From NCBI RefSeq assembly GCF_014925385.1, contig NZ_JACSDK010000018.1, positions 62,001-126,000 on the forward strand: DNA of 64,000 nucleotides. Reading direction: 5' to 3'. The notes below the pieces were generated by a model, which was given only the letters and a program-made list of their open reading frames with translations, did no database searches and was not told the DNA's origin. Of this stretch, positions 41,442 through 49,573 are shown one piece after another. The position numbers and the translations under genes were made by a program. The stretch comes from Pelagibius marinus (GTDB lineage Bacteria > Pseudomonadota > Alphaproteobacteria > Kiloniellales > Kiloniellaceae). Every line of letters starts with the position of its first letter. The stretch's first letter is position 1.

Positions 41442-41576
41442 ATGAATGCCATCACCATCTTCGTCAGTGTGGTTCCTGTCGCAATCGCCTTTTGCGTTGC
41501 GGTTTGGATCACCGTGAAATTTCTATGGAATTTGCGCCGCGGCGATGAGCCCTCCGGCAGGAAACTGTGGCGCTAG
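41442..41576 (+). CDS. Small membrane protein (44 aa)
   Basis: From the ATG at 41442: MNAITIFVSVVPVAIAFCVA, then VWITVKFLWNLRRGDEPSG. One transmembrane helix (about 4-28) followed by positive charges, so the C-terminus is inside. It is close behind the secreted gene and ahead of a strong terminator, consistent with the last gene of a short operon. The ribosome-binding site is weak. Confidence 0.35.
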   Translation: MNAITIFVSVVPVAIAFCVAVWITVKFLWNLRRGDEPSGRKLWR

Positions 41577-41625
41577 GTCAGGGATATGGTCGACCTCTTC
41601 TGGGGTATCGGCTGACCGGCGGAAA

Positions 41626-41661
41626 GAAGAAGGGCCGCGTCCGAGGACGCGGCCCTTTTTT
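41626..41661. terminator. Bidirectional terminator between the 40-41.6 kb cluster and flgH
   Basis: GGGCCGCGTC (41632-41641) pairs perfectly with GACGCGGCCC (41646-41655), flanked by AAAGAAGA on the left and TTTTTT on the right. It lies between convergent operons. Confidence 0.92.
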
Positions 41662-41689
41662 GCCTGCGATGGAGGATGCGAAGCAGGAC

Positions 41690-42472
41690 TTAGAAGGGCC
41701 AGAGGATATCGAAGACCTGCTGCCCGTAGCGGGGCTGCTGGACGTCGGAGATCTGGCCCTGGCCGCCGTAGGCGATGCGGGCCTCGGCGATCTGGTCGTA
41801 GTCGATGGTGTTGGTCGAGGTGATGTCCTCCGGACGGATGATGCCGGCGACCTGCAGCTCGCGCTTCTCGAAGTTCACCCGCACCTCCTGGCGGCCGGCC
41901 AGCACCAGGTTGCCGTTGGGCAGCACCTGGGTGACCAGCGCCGCGACGCGCAGGTTGATCGACTCGTTGCGGTTGACCCCGCCGGTGCCGGAGCTGGAGG
42001 AATCGCTGTCCAGGTCGACCAGGTTGGTCGGATCGATGGCGTCCGGGAAGATGCGGGTGAGCTGGGTCTCGTAGCCCAGGAAGGCGCTGGCCGAGGAACT
42101 CTCCTCGTTGGCGCGCGCGCGCGTGGTGGTGTTGCTGATGGCCGCGTTGTCGGCGATCTCGATGATCACCGTCAGGATGTCGCCCACATTGCTGGCCCGC
42201 TGGTCCTTCAGGAAAGCGCGGGAGCCGGGACGCCACAGGGAGTTCGGCTGCCGCTCGATCGGCAGGGGCGCCGGCATCGGCAGGGAAACCGCCTGCGGCG
42301 CGGCCAGGGGGGCCGGGCTCTGGATGGTGGAGAGCTGCGGCTCCTCGCCGACCGCGGCCAGGCGGTTCATCATGTTGCAGGCGCTCAAAGTGAGACCGGC
42401 GGCGACGATCAGGCCGGCATTGAGGGCCAGCTTCAGGGCTTTCTTCATCTTGGGCTCGCTGTTTCGGGACAT
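41690..42472 (-). CDS. flgH: Flagellar L-ring lipoprotein FlgH
   Basis: 260 residues. A lipoprotein signal with lipobox LSAC (about residues 29-32) is followed by the FlgH core: NSLWRPGSRAFLKDQRASNV, GDILTVIIEIADNAAISNTT, and the C-terminal EARIAYGGQGQISDVQQPRY. FlgH forms the outer-membrane L-ring. Last gene of flgF-flgG-flgA-flgH. Confidence 0.96.
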   Translation of the reverse strand: MSRNSEPKMKKALKLALNAGLIVAAGLTLSACNMMNRLAAVGEEPQLSTIQSPAPLAAPQAVSLPMPAPLPIERQPNSLWRPGSRAFLKDQRASNVGDILTVIIEIADNAAISNTTTRARANEESSSASAFLGYETQLTRIFPDAIDPTNLVDLDSDSSSSGTGGVNRNESINLRVAALVTQVLPNGNLVLAGRQEVRVNFEKRELQVAGIIRPEDITSTNTIDYDQIAEARIAYGGQGQISDVQQPRYGQQVFDILWPF

Positions 42473-42486
42473 CTACCTGTCTCCCC

Positions 42487-43488
42487 TTAGCGTTCAGCGG
42501 TGACGGTGGCGGGCACCACGATCACACTGCCGCCGCCGACGACGACGGCGTTCACGACGGTATTGGACTTGGTGTTCATGACGCGCACGACGTCGCCCTC
42601 GGCGCCGTCTTCCAGCGCCCGGCCCTGGACCGTAAGCTGCATGCGCGAGGTCTGCAGGCGGATGGTCACCAGGGTGTTCTTGGTCACCATGACCGGGGAC
42701 TGCAGGTCGGTGCTGCGCACCAGGTCCTGGGCACGGATCGGCCGGCGCGGGCTCATGCCGATCATGCTGGCGACATCGACCACCGTGGTGCGGGTCAGGC
42801 GGTTGGCCTGGACGCTCATCCACTCGATGTCGCGGGCGCGGATGACCTCGCCGGGATTGACGCGGCGGGTCAGCACCGGCACCTCCGTCATTTCCAGGGC
42901 GCGGCCGGTGACCGAGAGGGTCGCCTTGGGCTCGCCGGCGGCCGGAGCCACCACGTGGGCCAGGAAGCGCCCGGAGGAGGGATCGAGGGTCAGGCGCGTG
43001 ACCCGCAGGCTGCGCTCAGCCGTGCTCGGCAGGCGCAGGCGCAGGCCCGGCTGGTCGAAGGAGAGACGCACTTCGCCATCCAGGCCCTGGTCGGCCAGGG
43101 CCGTGCGCAGGGCTTCCTCGATCTCCTCGCCGGCAATGTCGTGGCTGTCGCGGCGCAGGTTGATCCGCTCGTAGCGCGAGCGCGGCTGCCAGGGCAGGCC
43201 GTGGGCCTTGGCCACGGCGGCCAGCCAGCGCGCGCCGACGTCGATCGAGGCGCCCGGCTGCGGCGCCTTGGCCACCGGGGTCTCGGCCACCGCCGGGTCG
43301 GCGATGCCGTCGAAGAGGTCGCGCAGGCGGACCACGTCGTCCTCGATCACGCTGCCGGCGCGCAGGGTCAGCAGATCCTGCCCCGCGGAATCTGGGGCGG
43401 CGGTCTCGGCCCGGGCCTGCGGCAGCGGCAGCAGCAGCGCCGCAGCCAGCAGGGCCAGGAGAGCCAGGGAAGCTGTCGTTTTACGCAT
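42487..43488 (-). CDS. flgA: P-ring assembly chaperone FlgA
   Basis: 333 residues. The signal peptide is MRKTTASLALLALLAAALLL. A C-terminal SAF/FlgA domain (about 200-330) has PVLTRRVNPGEVIRARDIEW, RRPIRAQDLVRSTDLQSPVM and VVRVMNTKSNTVVNAVVVGG. FlgA is a periplasmic chaperone for FlgI. It is longer than the roughly 220-residue enterobacterial protein because of an extra N-terminal domain, as in other alphaproteobacteria. It is 14 bp after flgG. Confidence 0.92.
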   Translation of the reverse strand: MRKTTASLALLALLAAALLLPLPQARAETAAPDSAGQDLLTLRAGSVIEDDVVRLRDLFDGIADPAVAETPVAKAPQPGASIDVGARWLAAVAKAHGLPWQPRSRYERINLRRDSHDIAGEEIEEALRTALADQGLDGEVRLSFDQPGLRLRLPSTAERSLRVTRLTLDPSSGRFLAHVVAPAAGEPKATLSVTGRALEMTEVPVLTRRVNPGEVIRARDIEWMSVQANRLTRTTVVDVASMIGMSPRRPIRAQDLVRSTDLQSPVMVTKNTLVTIRLQTSRMQLTVQGRALEDGAEGDVVRVMNTKSNTVVNAVVVGGGSVIVVPATVTAER

Positions 43489-43502
43489 CTTCAGCCTCCC
43501 GC

Positions 43503-44288
43503 TTAGCGCAGTTGCGTTACGGTGCGCATCATCTCGTCCGAGGACTCGATGACTTTGGAGTTCATCTCGTAGGCGCGCTGGGCGGTGATCAGGTTGGTGA
43601 TCTCCGAGACCACGTTGACGTTGGAGGTTTCCAGGGCGCCCTGGATCATCAGGCCGAAGCCGGCCGAGCCCGGGGTGGCCACGGAGGCCTGGCCGGAAGC
43701 GGCGGTCTCCATCAGCAGGTTCTGGCCGACGGCGTCGAGGCCGGCCTCGTTGGCGAAGTTGGCGAGCTCCAGCTGACCGACGCGCACCGGGGCCACCTGG
43801 CCGTCCAGGTCGACGTAGACCTCGCCGCTCTCGTTCACCGTGATCGACACCGCGTCATCCGGCACCGTGATGCCGGGCTGCACCACATAGCCGTCGGCGG
43901 TGACGATGTCGCCGTCGGGGCTGAGTTGCAGGCTGCCGGCGCGGGTGTAGGCGGTCTCGCCGCTGGGCAGTTCGACCTGCAGGAAGCCGCGGCCGTTGAT
44001 CGCCAGGTCCAGCGGGTTCTCGGTTTGCTGGATGTTGCCCTGGCCGGAAATGCGGTAGATCGCCGCCGATTTCACGCCCAGGCCGAGCTGGACGCCGGTC
44101 GGCACGATGGTCCCGGCATCGGAGGAGGCGGAGCCGACGCGGCGCAGGTTCTGGTACAGCAGATCCTGGAATTCCGCCCGGTGCCGCTTGAAGCCGGTGG
44201 TGTTCATGTTGGCGATGTTGTTCGAGATGACCTCGACGTTGAGCTGCTGAGCCAGCATCCCCGTCGCGCCGATGTTCAGTGATCGCAT
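43503..44288 (-). CDS. flgG: Distal rod protein FlgG
   Basis: 261 residues. The N-terminus MRSLNIGATGMLAQQLNVEV, then ISNNIANMNTTGFKRHRAEF, is diagnostic. The body includes NPLDLAINGRGFLQVELPSG. The C-terminal helix is TNLITAQRAYEMNSKVIESS, ending MMRTVTQLR. FlgG forms the distal rod. It lies 14 bp after flgF. Confidence 0.97.
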   Translation of the reverse strand: MRSLNIGATGMLAQQLNVEVISNNIANMNTTGFKRHRAEFQDLLYQNLRRVGSASSDAGTIVPTGVQLGLGVKSAAIYRISGQGNIQQTENPLDLAINGRGFLQVELPSGETAYTRAGSLQLSPDGDIVTADGYVVQPGITVPDDAVSITVNESGEVYVDLDGQVAPVRVGQLELANFANEAGLDAVGQNLLMETAASGQASVATPGSAGFGLMIQGALETSNVNVVSEITNLITAQRAYEMNSKVIESSDEMMRTVTQLR

Positions 44289-44302
44289 CTCTCTAGCCTC
44301 GC

Positions 44303-45031
44303 TTATGCCTGAGCCGTGCCGCCGAGCGTCTGGATCGCGCGGCGTTGGCGTTCGTGTTCGTCATTGACCATGCGGCCCGTGGCGGAATAGTGCCGGACCG
44401 TCTCGATCATCCGTGTCAGTTCGATGATGCCCTGGACGTTGGAGCCCTCGATGGTGCCCTGCAGCACCTCGGCGCCTTCCGCCGGCAGGGGATCCTGGCC
44501 TTCGGCGTCATAGAGGCCGTTGGCCAGCTTCACCAGCGCCTGCTCGTTCTCGAAGTTGACCAGGCGCAGGCGGCCTGCCGGGCCCTGGTCGGTCGAGATG
44601 GTGCCGTCGCGGGTGATCGTCACGTCGCGGCTGGTCGGCGGCAGGGTGATGGCGGTGCCGCCTTCGCCCAGGACCCGCTCGCCGCTGGAGGTGACCAGCT
44701 CGCCGTCGGCATTGAGCTGGAAGCTGCCGTTGCGGGTGTAACGGGGCCCGGTGGGCGTATCGATCTCGAAGTAGGCCTCGCCGGCGATGGCGAGGTCGAG
44801 CGGGTTGTCGGTGGTCGTCATCTGGCCTTCGGTCAGGTTGCGCACCAGGGCGACGTCCTGAACGAAGCTCATCTTCTCGCCGGAATCCGAGGTTTCCAGA
44901 TACTCGACGAAAAGCATGCTCTGGCCCTTGTAGGCGGGGGTGTTGATGTTCGCCATGTTGTTGGCGATGACATCCATCTCCCGCCGCAAGACCATTTGGC
45001 GCGATAGCGCGATGTAACCGGCGTTCTCCAT
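44303..45031 (-). CDS. flgF: Proximal rod protein FlgF
   Basis: 242 residues from the ATG at 45031, chosen over longer options because the rod motif starts MENAGYIALSRQMVLRREMD, then VIANNMANINTPAYKGQSML, and AGAGGAAG stands just upstream. The body has NPLDLAIAGEAYFEIDTPTG and it ends VNDEHERQRRAIQTLG. First gene of the flgF-flgG-flgA-flgH operon, transcribed from a sigma-54 promoter 57 bp upstream. Confidence 0.95.
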   Translation of the reverse strand: MENAGYIALSRQMVLRREMDVIANNMANINTPAYKGQSMLFVEYLETSDSGEKMSFVQDVALVRNLTEGQMTTTDNPLDLAIAGEAYFEIDTPTGPRYTRNGSFQLNADGELVTSSGERVLGEGGTAITLPPTSRDVTITRDGTISTDQGPAGRLRLVNFENEQALVKLANGLYDAEGQDPLPAEGAEVLQGTIEGSNVQGIIELTRMIETVRHYSATGRMVNDEHERQRRAIQTLGGTAQA

Positions 45032-45087
45032 AGTCCTGACTTCCTCTTTTGGGCAGTGCTGGGCTTCCTGCCCGGCACCCCTCTCCA

Positions 45088-45103
45088 CGCAAGAGGCGTG
45101 CCA
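45088..45103 (-). promoter_or_regulatory. Sigma-54 promoter of the flgF operon
   Basis: On the minus strand TGGCACGCCTCTTGCG is a full match to TGGCACG-N4-TTGC. It is the cleanest sigma-54 promoter in the window, with an expected leader of about 45 nt before the flgF ATG. Confidence 0.88.
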
Positions 45104-45187
45104 GGAGCGGTCAGAGGGCGACGGCGAGGGATTCCGGGGCTTTGCCGGCCGGGCAGGCGACGGCGGGGCCGCTGTGGGCCGCCGCCG

Positions 45188-45215
45188 TGGCAGAGCTTGC
45201 CCGGCAGATCTTGCC
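45188..45215. promoter_or_regulatory. Two abutting FlbD-like palindromes
   Basis: TGGCAGAGCTTGCC (45188-45201) and CGGCAGATCTTGCC (45202-45215) stand end to end with a 14-bp repeat distance, about 85-110 bp upstream of the flgF sigma-54 promoter. They are also about 70 bp upstream of the fliL CtrA box, so activation of flgF and repression of fliL by FlbD are both possible (FlbD does both in Caulobacter). Confidence 0.65.
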
Positions 45216-45283
45216 TCCAACCCGCGAAGCCCGCCCGCGCGCGGCGGCCGGGATGGGCGCAGTCCCCAGAGAAATCAACGCTT

Positions 45284-45299
45284 TCAACCAAGTCTTAAC
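45284..45299 (+). promoter_or_regulatory. CtrA box upstream of fliL
   Basis: TCAA-CCAAGTC-TTAAC has exact spacing and one mismatch from TTAA-N7-TTAAC. It lies 60 bp before the fliL ATG. fliL is a classic CtrA class II promoter in Caulobacter. Confidence 0.68.
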
Positions 45300-45358
45300 C
45301 AACGTTCCGTAGGCTCTGACTGGGCGAAAACTCATGATAACTGAATAGGTTGACCGGT

Positions 45359-45880
45359 ATGGCCGATCAGGCGGATACACAATACCTCGGCGATATGGAG
45401 ATCGAGGCAACCCCGAAGGGTGGCCTCAATGGCAAGAAGCTGGTCTTGTTCATTATTTTGCCGCTCCTGCTGCTGATCGGCGGTGGCGCGGGGGCCTACT
45501 TCGCGGGCCTGCTGGACCCGCTGCTCGGCCTCAACAAGGAGCACGTCGAGGAAGAGGTGGCGCCGGTGGACAGCCGCGCCGTGTTTTTCGATCTGCCGCA
45601 GATGCTGGTCAACCTGAACACCGGCGGCAAGAAGAACAACTACCTCAAGATCTCGATCAGCCTGGAGCTGACCCGCGAGGAGGACCGCGCCGAGCTGACC
45701 AATCTGCTGCCGCGCGTGGTCGACAATTTCCAGGTCTATCTGCGTGAGCTGCGGGTTGAGGACCTGCGCGGTTCGGCCGGCGTGCAGCGCCTGCGCGAAG
45801 AGCTGCTGATGCGCGTCAACACCGCGGTCCATCCGATCGAGGTGCGCGACGTGCTGTTCAAGGAGATGCTGGTCCAGTAG
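45359..45880 (+). CDS. fliL: Stator-associated membrane protein FliL
   Basis: 173 residues from the ATG at 45359 (a TTG three codons upstream is possible). The single transmembrane helix is LVLFIILPLLLLIGGGAGAY (about 28-47). The periplasmic FliL domain includes RAVFFDLPQMLVNLNTGGKK, YLKISISLELTREEDRAELT and a conserved C-terminal end, HPIEVRDVLFKEMLVQ. FliL rings surround stator units. First gene of the motor/chemotaxis operon. Confidence 0.94.
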   Translation: MADQADTQYLGDMEIEATPKGGLNGKKLVLFIILPLLLLIGGGAGAYFAGLLDPLLGLNKEHVEEEVAPVDSRAVFFDLPQMLVNLNTGGKKNNYLKISISLELTREEDRAELTNLLPRVVDNFQVYLRELRVEDLRGSAGVQRLREELLMRVNTAVHPIEVRDVLFKEMLVQ

Positions 45881-45933
45881 AGGACTGGTTGTGACGAAAT
45901 TTAATTCGTTAGATCAATGGGTTAAGGGCTGAC

Positions 45934-47028
45934 ATGGCCGACGAAGAAGCGATGATGGCTGAGTGGGAAGCCATGGCCGAGGAGGGCGACGCGGAAGACG
46001 ACGCCGGCTCTGCCGACGGCGGTGGCGCTTCCGATGGCGGCGGCTCCGAAGGCGGTGGCGGCTCGACCCGCGTTCTCGACCAGAGCGAGATCGACAGCCT
46101 GCTGGGCGTCGCCGGGGCCGGCGACGACGACGGCGACGAGTCCGGCATCCAGGCGATCCTCAACTCCGCCCTGGTTTCCTACGAACGCCTGCCGATGCTG
46201 GAGGTGGTCTTCGACCGCTTGGTGCGCATGATGTCCACCTCGCTGCGCAACTTCACCTCCGACAACGTCGAGGTCAGCCTCGACAACATCACCTCGGCGC
46301 GCTTCGGCGATCACATGAACTCCATTCCGCTGCCGGCCATGCTCTCGGTCTTCAAGGCCGAGGAATGGGACAACTACGGCCTGATGACGGTGGACAGCGC
46401 CCTGATCTATTCCATCGTCGACGTGCTGCTGGGCGGCCGCCGCGGCACCGCGGCAATGCGCATCGAGGGCCGTCCCTACACGACCATCGAGCGTAACCTG
46501 GTGGAGCGCATGGTCCACGTCGTGCTTGCCGACCTCTCGGCCGCTTTCGACCCGCTGTCGCCGGTGACCTTCCGCTTCGACCGACTGGAGACCAATCCGC
46601 GCTTTGCCACCATCGCCCGGCCGGCGAACGCGGTCATCGTGGTGACGCTCCGGGTCGACATGGAGGATCGCGGCGGCCTCATCGAGCTGCTGATCCCCTA
46701 CGCCACGCTGGAGCCGGTGCGCGAGCTGCTGCTGCAGATGTTCATGGGCGAGAAGTTCGGCCGTGACTCGATCTGGGAAGGGCATCTGACCGCCGAGCTG
46801 TGGCAGACCGACGTCACCATCGACGCGGTGCTGGACCAAGTCGAGCTGCCGCTGGGCCAGGTGCTGGAGTGGATCGAGGGCAGCCAGCTGGAGCTGAACT
46901 GCACGCCCAATTCCAAGGTTGAGCTGCGCTGCGGCGACGTGCCCATGTTCCGCGGCCGCATGGGCCGGCGCGGCGGGCACATCGCCGTGCAGGTCAACGA
47001 CAAGATTGTGAGGGAGGGAGAGTCTTGA
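45934..47028 (+). CDS. fliM: Flagellar motor switch protein FliM
   Basis: 364 residues. An acidic Gly/Ser-rich N-terminal extension (about 1-44) precedes the CheY-P docking motif LDQSEIDSLL. The middle domain includes MMSTSLRNFTSDNVEVSLDN and ALIYSIVDVLLGGRRG, and a C-terminal SpoA domain covers about 285-360. FliM receives CheY-P and is part of the C-ring. It overlaps the next gene by 4 bp (ATGA). Confidence 0.96.
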   Translation: MADEEAMMAEWEAMAEEGDAEDDAGSADGGGASDGGGSEGGGGSTRVLDQSEIDSLLGVAGAGDDDGDESGIQAILNSALVSYERLPMLEVVFDRLVRMMSTSLRNFTSDNVEVSLDNITSARFGDHMNSIPLPAMLSVFKAEEWDNYGLMTVDSALIYSIVDVLLGGRRGTAAMRIEGRPYTTIERNLVERMVHVVLADLSAAFDPLSPVTFRFDRLETNPRFATIARPANAVIVVTLRVDMEDRGGLIELLIPYATLEPVRELLLQMFMGEKFGRDSIWEGHLTAELWQTDVTIDAVLDQVELPLGQVLEWIEGSQLELNCTPNSKVELRCGDVPMFRGRMGRRGGHIAVQVNDKIVREGES

Positions 47029-47672
47029 TGGCGTTGCTGCAGGACTACGGTCTTGTTTTCGATGCAGTCATCTGCCTGCTGCTGGTTGTCGCCATCGGCT
47101 ATGCCGTGGCTTTGAACCGCAAGCTCACGCTGCTGCGTGACGCGAAGCGGGACATGGAAAAGCTGTTCGCCGAGTTCGCCAGCGCGACCAACGAGGCGCA
47201 GGGCGGACTGATGGCCCTGAAGGAGGGCAGCGGCACGGCCGGCCAGGCGCTGGCCAAGAATGTCAGCGATGCCTGCCGCCTGGCCGACGAAATGGCCTTC
47301 CTCGTGAAGAAGGGCAACGAGATCGCCGACCGCCTGGAGGTGCAGATCGCCGCTTCGCGGAAGGCCAGCCAGGTGGTGGCGCCGCTGCGCAAGGAGATGC
47401 CGCAGGCGCCGCAGCCCGTGAAGCCGCCTCACTCCCAGGCTCCGCAGGCGCCCCAGGCCCAGCCCAGGGCGCCGGAGACGCTCGGCGCCGCCGCGCTGGA
47501 AAGTGGCGCCCTCGACGCGGTCAAGGCGCGCGCCGCCCAGGGCCTGGCGGATGGCCTGGCGGATGGCCTGGCGGCCAAGGAAGGCGCGCCGCGCGGTATC
47601 GCCAAGCTGGCCAAGCGCAAGTTGTCGGAGGCCGACAGCGATCTGATGCGGACGCTGCAGGCAATCCGCTGA
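47025..47672 (+). CDS. Membrane-anchored coiled-coil protein (DUF6468-like)
   Basis: 215 residues. One N-terminal transmembrane helix (GLVFDAVICLLLVVAIGYAV, about 8-27) is followed by a cytosolic helix KLTLLRDAKRDMEKLFAEFA. A Pro/Gln/Ala-rich linker follows, and then a C-terminal basic helix. The N-terminal 80-100 residues look like the alphaproteobacterial DUF6468 family found next to fliM (from memory). The linker contains a 12-bp in-frame triplication at 47541-47576. Coupling to fliM and motE suggests a motor or C-ring accessory role (inference). Confidence 0.65.
   Translation: MMALLQDYGLVFDAVICLLLVVAIGYAVALNRKLTLLRDAKRDMEKLFAEFASATNEAQGGLMALKEGSGTAGQALAKNVSDACRLADEMAFLVKKGNEIADRLEVQIAASRKASQVVAPLRKEMPQAPQPVKPPHSQAPQAPQAQPRAPETLGAAALESGALDAVKARAAQGLADGLADGLAAKEGAPRGIAKLAKRKLSEADSDLMRTLQAIR
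47541..47576. repeat. 12-bp tandem repeat in the DUF6468-like gene
   Basis: GGCCTGGCGGAT occurs twice followed by GGCCTGGCGGCC, encoding repeated Gly-Leu-Ala-Asp. It is in frame, so slippage would only change linker length. Confidence 0.75.
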
Positions 47673-47698
47673 ACCTTTTTTGACGACGAGGTACGTCG

Positions 47699-48358
47699 AT
47701 GCGTTTTCGCTTTCTGCCGGTCTTCATTCTGATCGCCGCCCTGGGTGCGGGGGTGAAGTTCGCCGGCCTGTGGCAGACCTTCAGCGCCTCGGCGCCGGCC
47801 TTCGCCGCCGGCGACCTGCCGCCGCCGCAGGAGACCGCGGCCGGCGATCCGGCCATGGCGGATGACGCCGCCGACAGCGCCGCGGGCGCAAGGCCGATCC
47901 CGGAAGAGCAGATTTCCAACATCTCGACCGACATCTTCCAGATGACCGACGAGGAGCTGGTGCTGCTGCAGTCGCTCTCCCAGCGCCGCGAGGAGCTGGA
48001 GCAGCGCGCCCGCGAAATCGACGAGCGCGAGGTACTGCTGAAGGCGGCCGAGCAGCGTATCGAGCAGCGCATCGGCGAGCTGGAGGACCTGCAGGCCTCC
48101 ATCGAGGCGCTGCTGGTTGAGCACGACGAGCAGACCGAGGCGCAGATGCAGAGCCTCGTTAAGATTTACGAAAGCATGAAGCCCAAAGAAGCCGCGCGAA
48201 TCTTCGAGGAGCTCGACATGGAAGTGCTCCTGGAGGTCGTCGAGCGCATGAAAGAGCGGAAGTCGGCGCCGATCCTGGCCAAAATGAACCCGGAAAGGGC
48301 TAAGACGGTCACCCTGGAGCTGGCCCAGCGCCGCGAGCTGCCGCTTCCCCGCGAATAG
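47699..48358 (+). CDS. MotE-like periplasmic coiled-coil protein
   Basis: 219 residues. The N-terminal signal or anchor is MRFRFLPVFILIAALGAGVK. A long coiled coil (about 95-150, LSQRREELEQRAREIDEREV) precedes an MgtE-N-like C-terminal domain, with KIYESMKPKEAARIFEELDM and ERKSAPILAKMNPERAKTVT. This is the plan of MotE, the periplasmic chaperone of the stator regulator MotC in rhizobia. Here it lies in one operon with cheY, cheZ and two motB-type genes. Confidence 0.75.
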   Translation: MRFRFLPVFILIAALGAGVKFAGLWQTFSASAPAFAAGDLPPPQETAAGDPAMADDAADSAAGARPIPEEQISNISTDIFQMTDEELVLLQSLSQRREELEQRAREIDEREVLLKAAEQRIEQRIGELEDLQASIEALLVEHDEQTEAQMQSLVKIYESMKPKEAARIFEELDMEVLLEVVERMKERKSAPILAKMNPERAKTVTLELAQRRELPLPRE

Positions 48359-48472
48359 GCCTAAAGACCGGGCTTTCTTGACGTTTTTACCGACTATTAA
48401 CGCCGATTGGCTAGCTTTTCGGCTGGTTCACAAGTGCCTTTGGCGAGCTTGATCAATTACGGGAGTAGAGAA

Positions 48473-48862
48473 ATGTCGTCTGTCGACATGGGTATGCCGA
48501 TCCTCATTGTGGATGATTATAAGACCATGCTGCGGATCATTCGGAATCTGCTGAAGCAGCTTGGTTTCAACAACGTCGATGAAGCCACCGACGGCAGCGC
48601 CGCGCTGCAGAAGCTGCGCGACAAGGAATATCATCTGGTCATCTCCGACTGGAACATGGAGCCGATGAGCGGCATGCAGCTGCTGACGGAAGTCCGTGCC
48701 GACATGAAGCTGAAGGACCTGCCCTTCATCATGATCACGGCCGAGAGCAAGACCGAGAACGTGATCGCGGCGAAGGAAGCCGGCGTCAGCAACTACATCG
48801 TCAAGCCGTTCAACGCTGCGACCCTTAAGACCAAGCTCTCTGCTGTTCTCGGCAACTTCTAA
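48473..48862 (+). CDS. cheY: Chemotaxis response regulator CheY
   Basis: 129-residue single receiver domain from the ATG at 48473, behind GGGAGTAGAGAA. Key residues are the acidic pair in ILIVDDYKTM, the phospho-acceptor Asp in VISDWNMEPMSG, Thr in FIMITAESKTENV, and Lys in NYIVKPFNAATL. No output domain. It is directly followed by cheZ and shares an operon with fliM, so it most likely acts on the switch. Confidence 0.92.
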   Translation: MSSVDMGMPILIVDDYKTMLRIIRNLLKQLGFNNVDEATDGSAALQKLRDKEYHLVISDWNMEPMSGMQLLTEVRADMKLKDLPFIMITAESKTENVIAAKEAGVSNYIVKPFNAATLKTKLSAVLGNF

Positions 48863-48906
48863 GCCCTGATCAACGAAGCTCCCGTATTTGGGCTAGGAGG
48901 CGAGTC

Positions 48907-49566
48907 ATGGCTGTCACGGCCGTAAAAGAGAAAATCGTGGCGCAGCTTCAACAGCTGCACAAGACCGAGGGGTCGCTTGACCCCGCCGAGGTCGTCACCA
49001 TCGTCGAGTCTGTTATCGACAGCATTGAGGGTGACCTCACGGCGGTCGGTCTGAAGGTCTATGCCGATATCGAGGCGCTGGCGCGCTACATCAACACCGC
49101 CCGCGCCGAGATCGCCGAGCTGCGGCCCGACGACATCAACTCCGAGCATCTTCCTGCGGCCACGGACGAGCTGACGGCCATCGTCGGCGCGACCGAGCAG
49201 GCGACGCACCAGATTTTCGAGGCTGTTGAGGGAATCGAGGCGCTGACCGAGAAGATGGAGCCGGAGATCGCCGAGCAGATCTCGGCGGCGGTGACCTCGA
49301 TCTTCGAGGCCTGTGGCTTCCAGGACATCACCGGCCAGCGCATCACCAAGGTGGTGACCGCGCTGCAGCAGGTCGAATCCAAGGTCGATGCCCTGCTGCA
49401 CGCCTTCGGCGACGATCTCAAGGTCGATGCGCCGGCCAAGGCGCCGGGTAAGAAGAAGACCACGCCGAGCGGCGCCCCGGCGCGTCCCGACGAGGATCTT
49501 CTGAACGGCCCGCAGCTGCCTGAGAACGCCATCAGCCAGGACGATATCGACGCGCTGTTCGGGTGA
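48907..49566 (+). CDS. cheZ: CheY-P phosphatase CheZ
   Basis: 219 residues. The long helical hairpin and the catalytic segment FEACGFQDITGQRITKVVTA with the active-site Gln define CheZ. The C-terminal tail ends SQDDIDALFG, the helix that docks CheY-P. A Lys/Pro-rich linker (about 176-195) joins the two. CheZ is not universal in alphaproteobacteria, and its pairing with cheY here implies conventional CheY-P turnover. Confidence 0.92.
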   Translation: MAVTAVKEKIVAQLQQLHKTEGSLDPAEVVTIVESVIDSIEGDLTAVGLKVYADIEALARYINTARAEIAELRPDDINSEHLPAATDELTAIVGATEQATHQIFEAVEGIEALTEKMEPEIAEQISAAVTSIFEACGFQDITGQRITKVVTALQQVESKVDALLHAFGDDLKVDAPAKAPGKKKTTPSGAPARPDEDLLNGPQLPENAISQDDIDALFG

Positions 49567-49573
49567 CCCGGCA

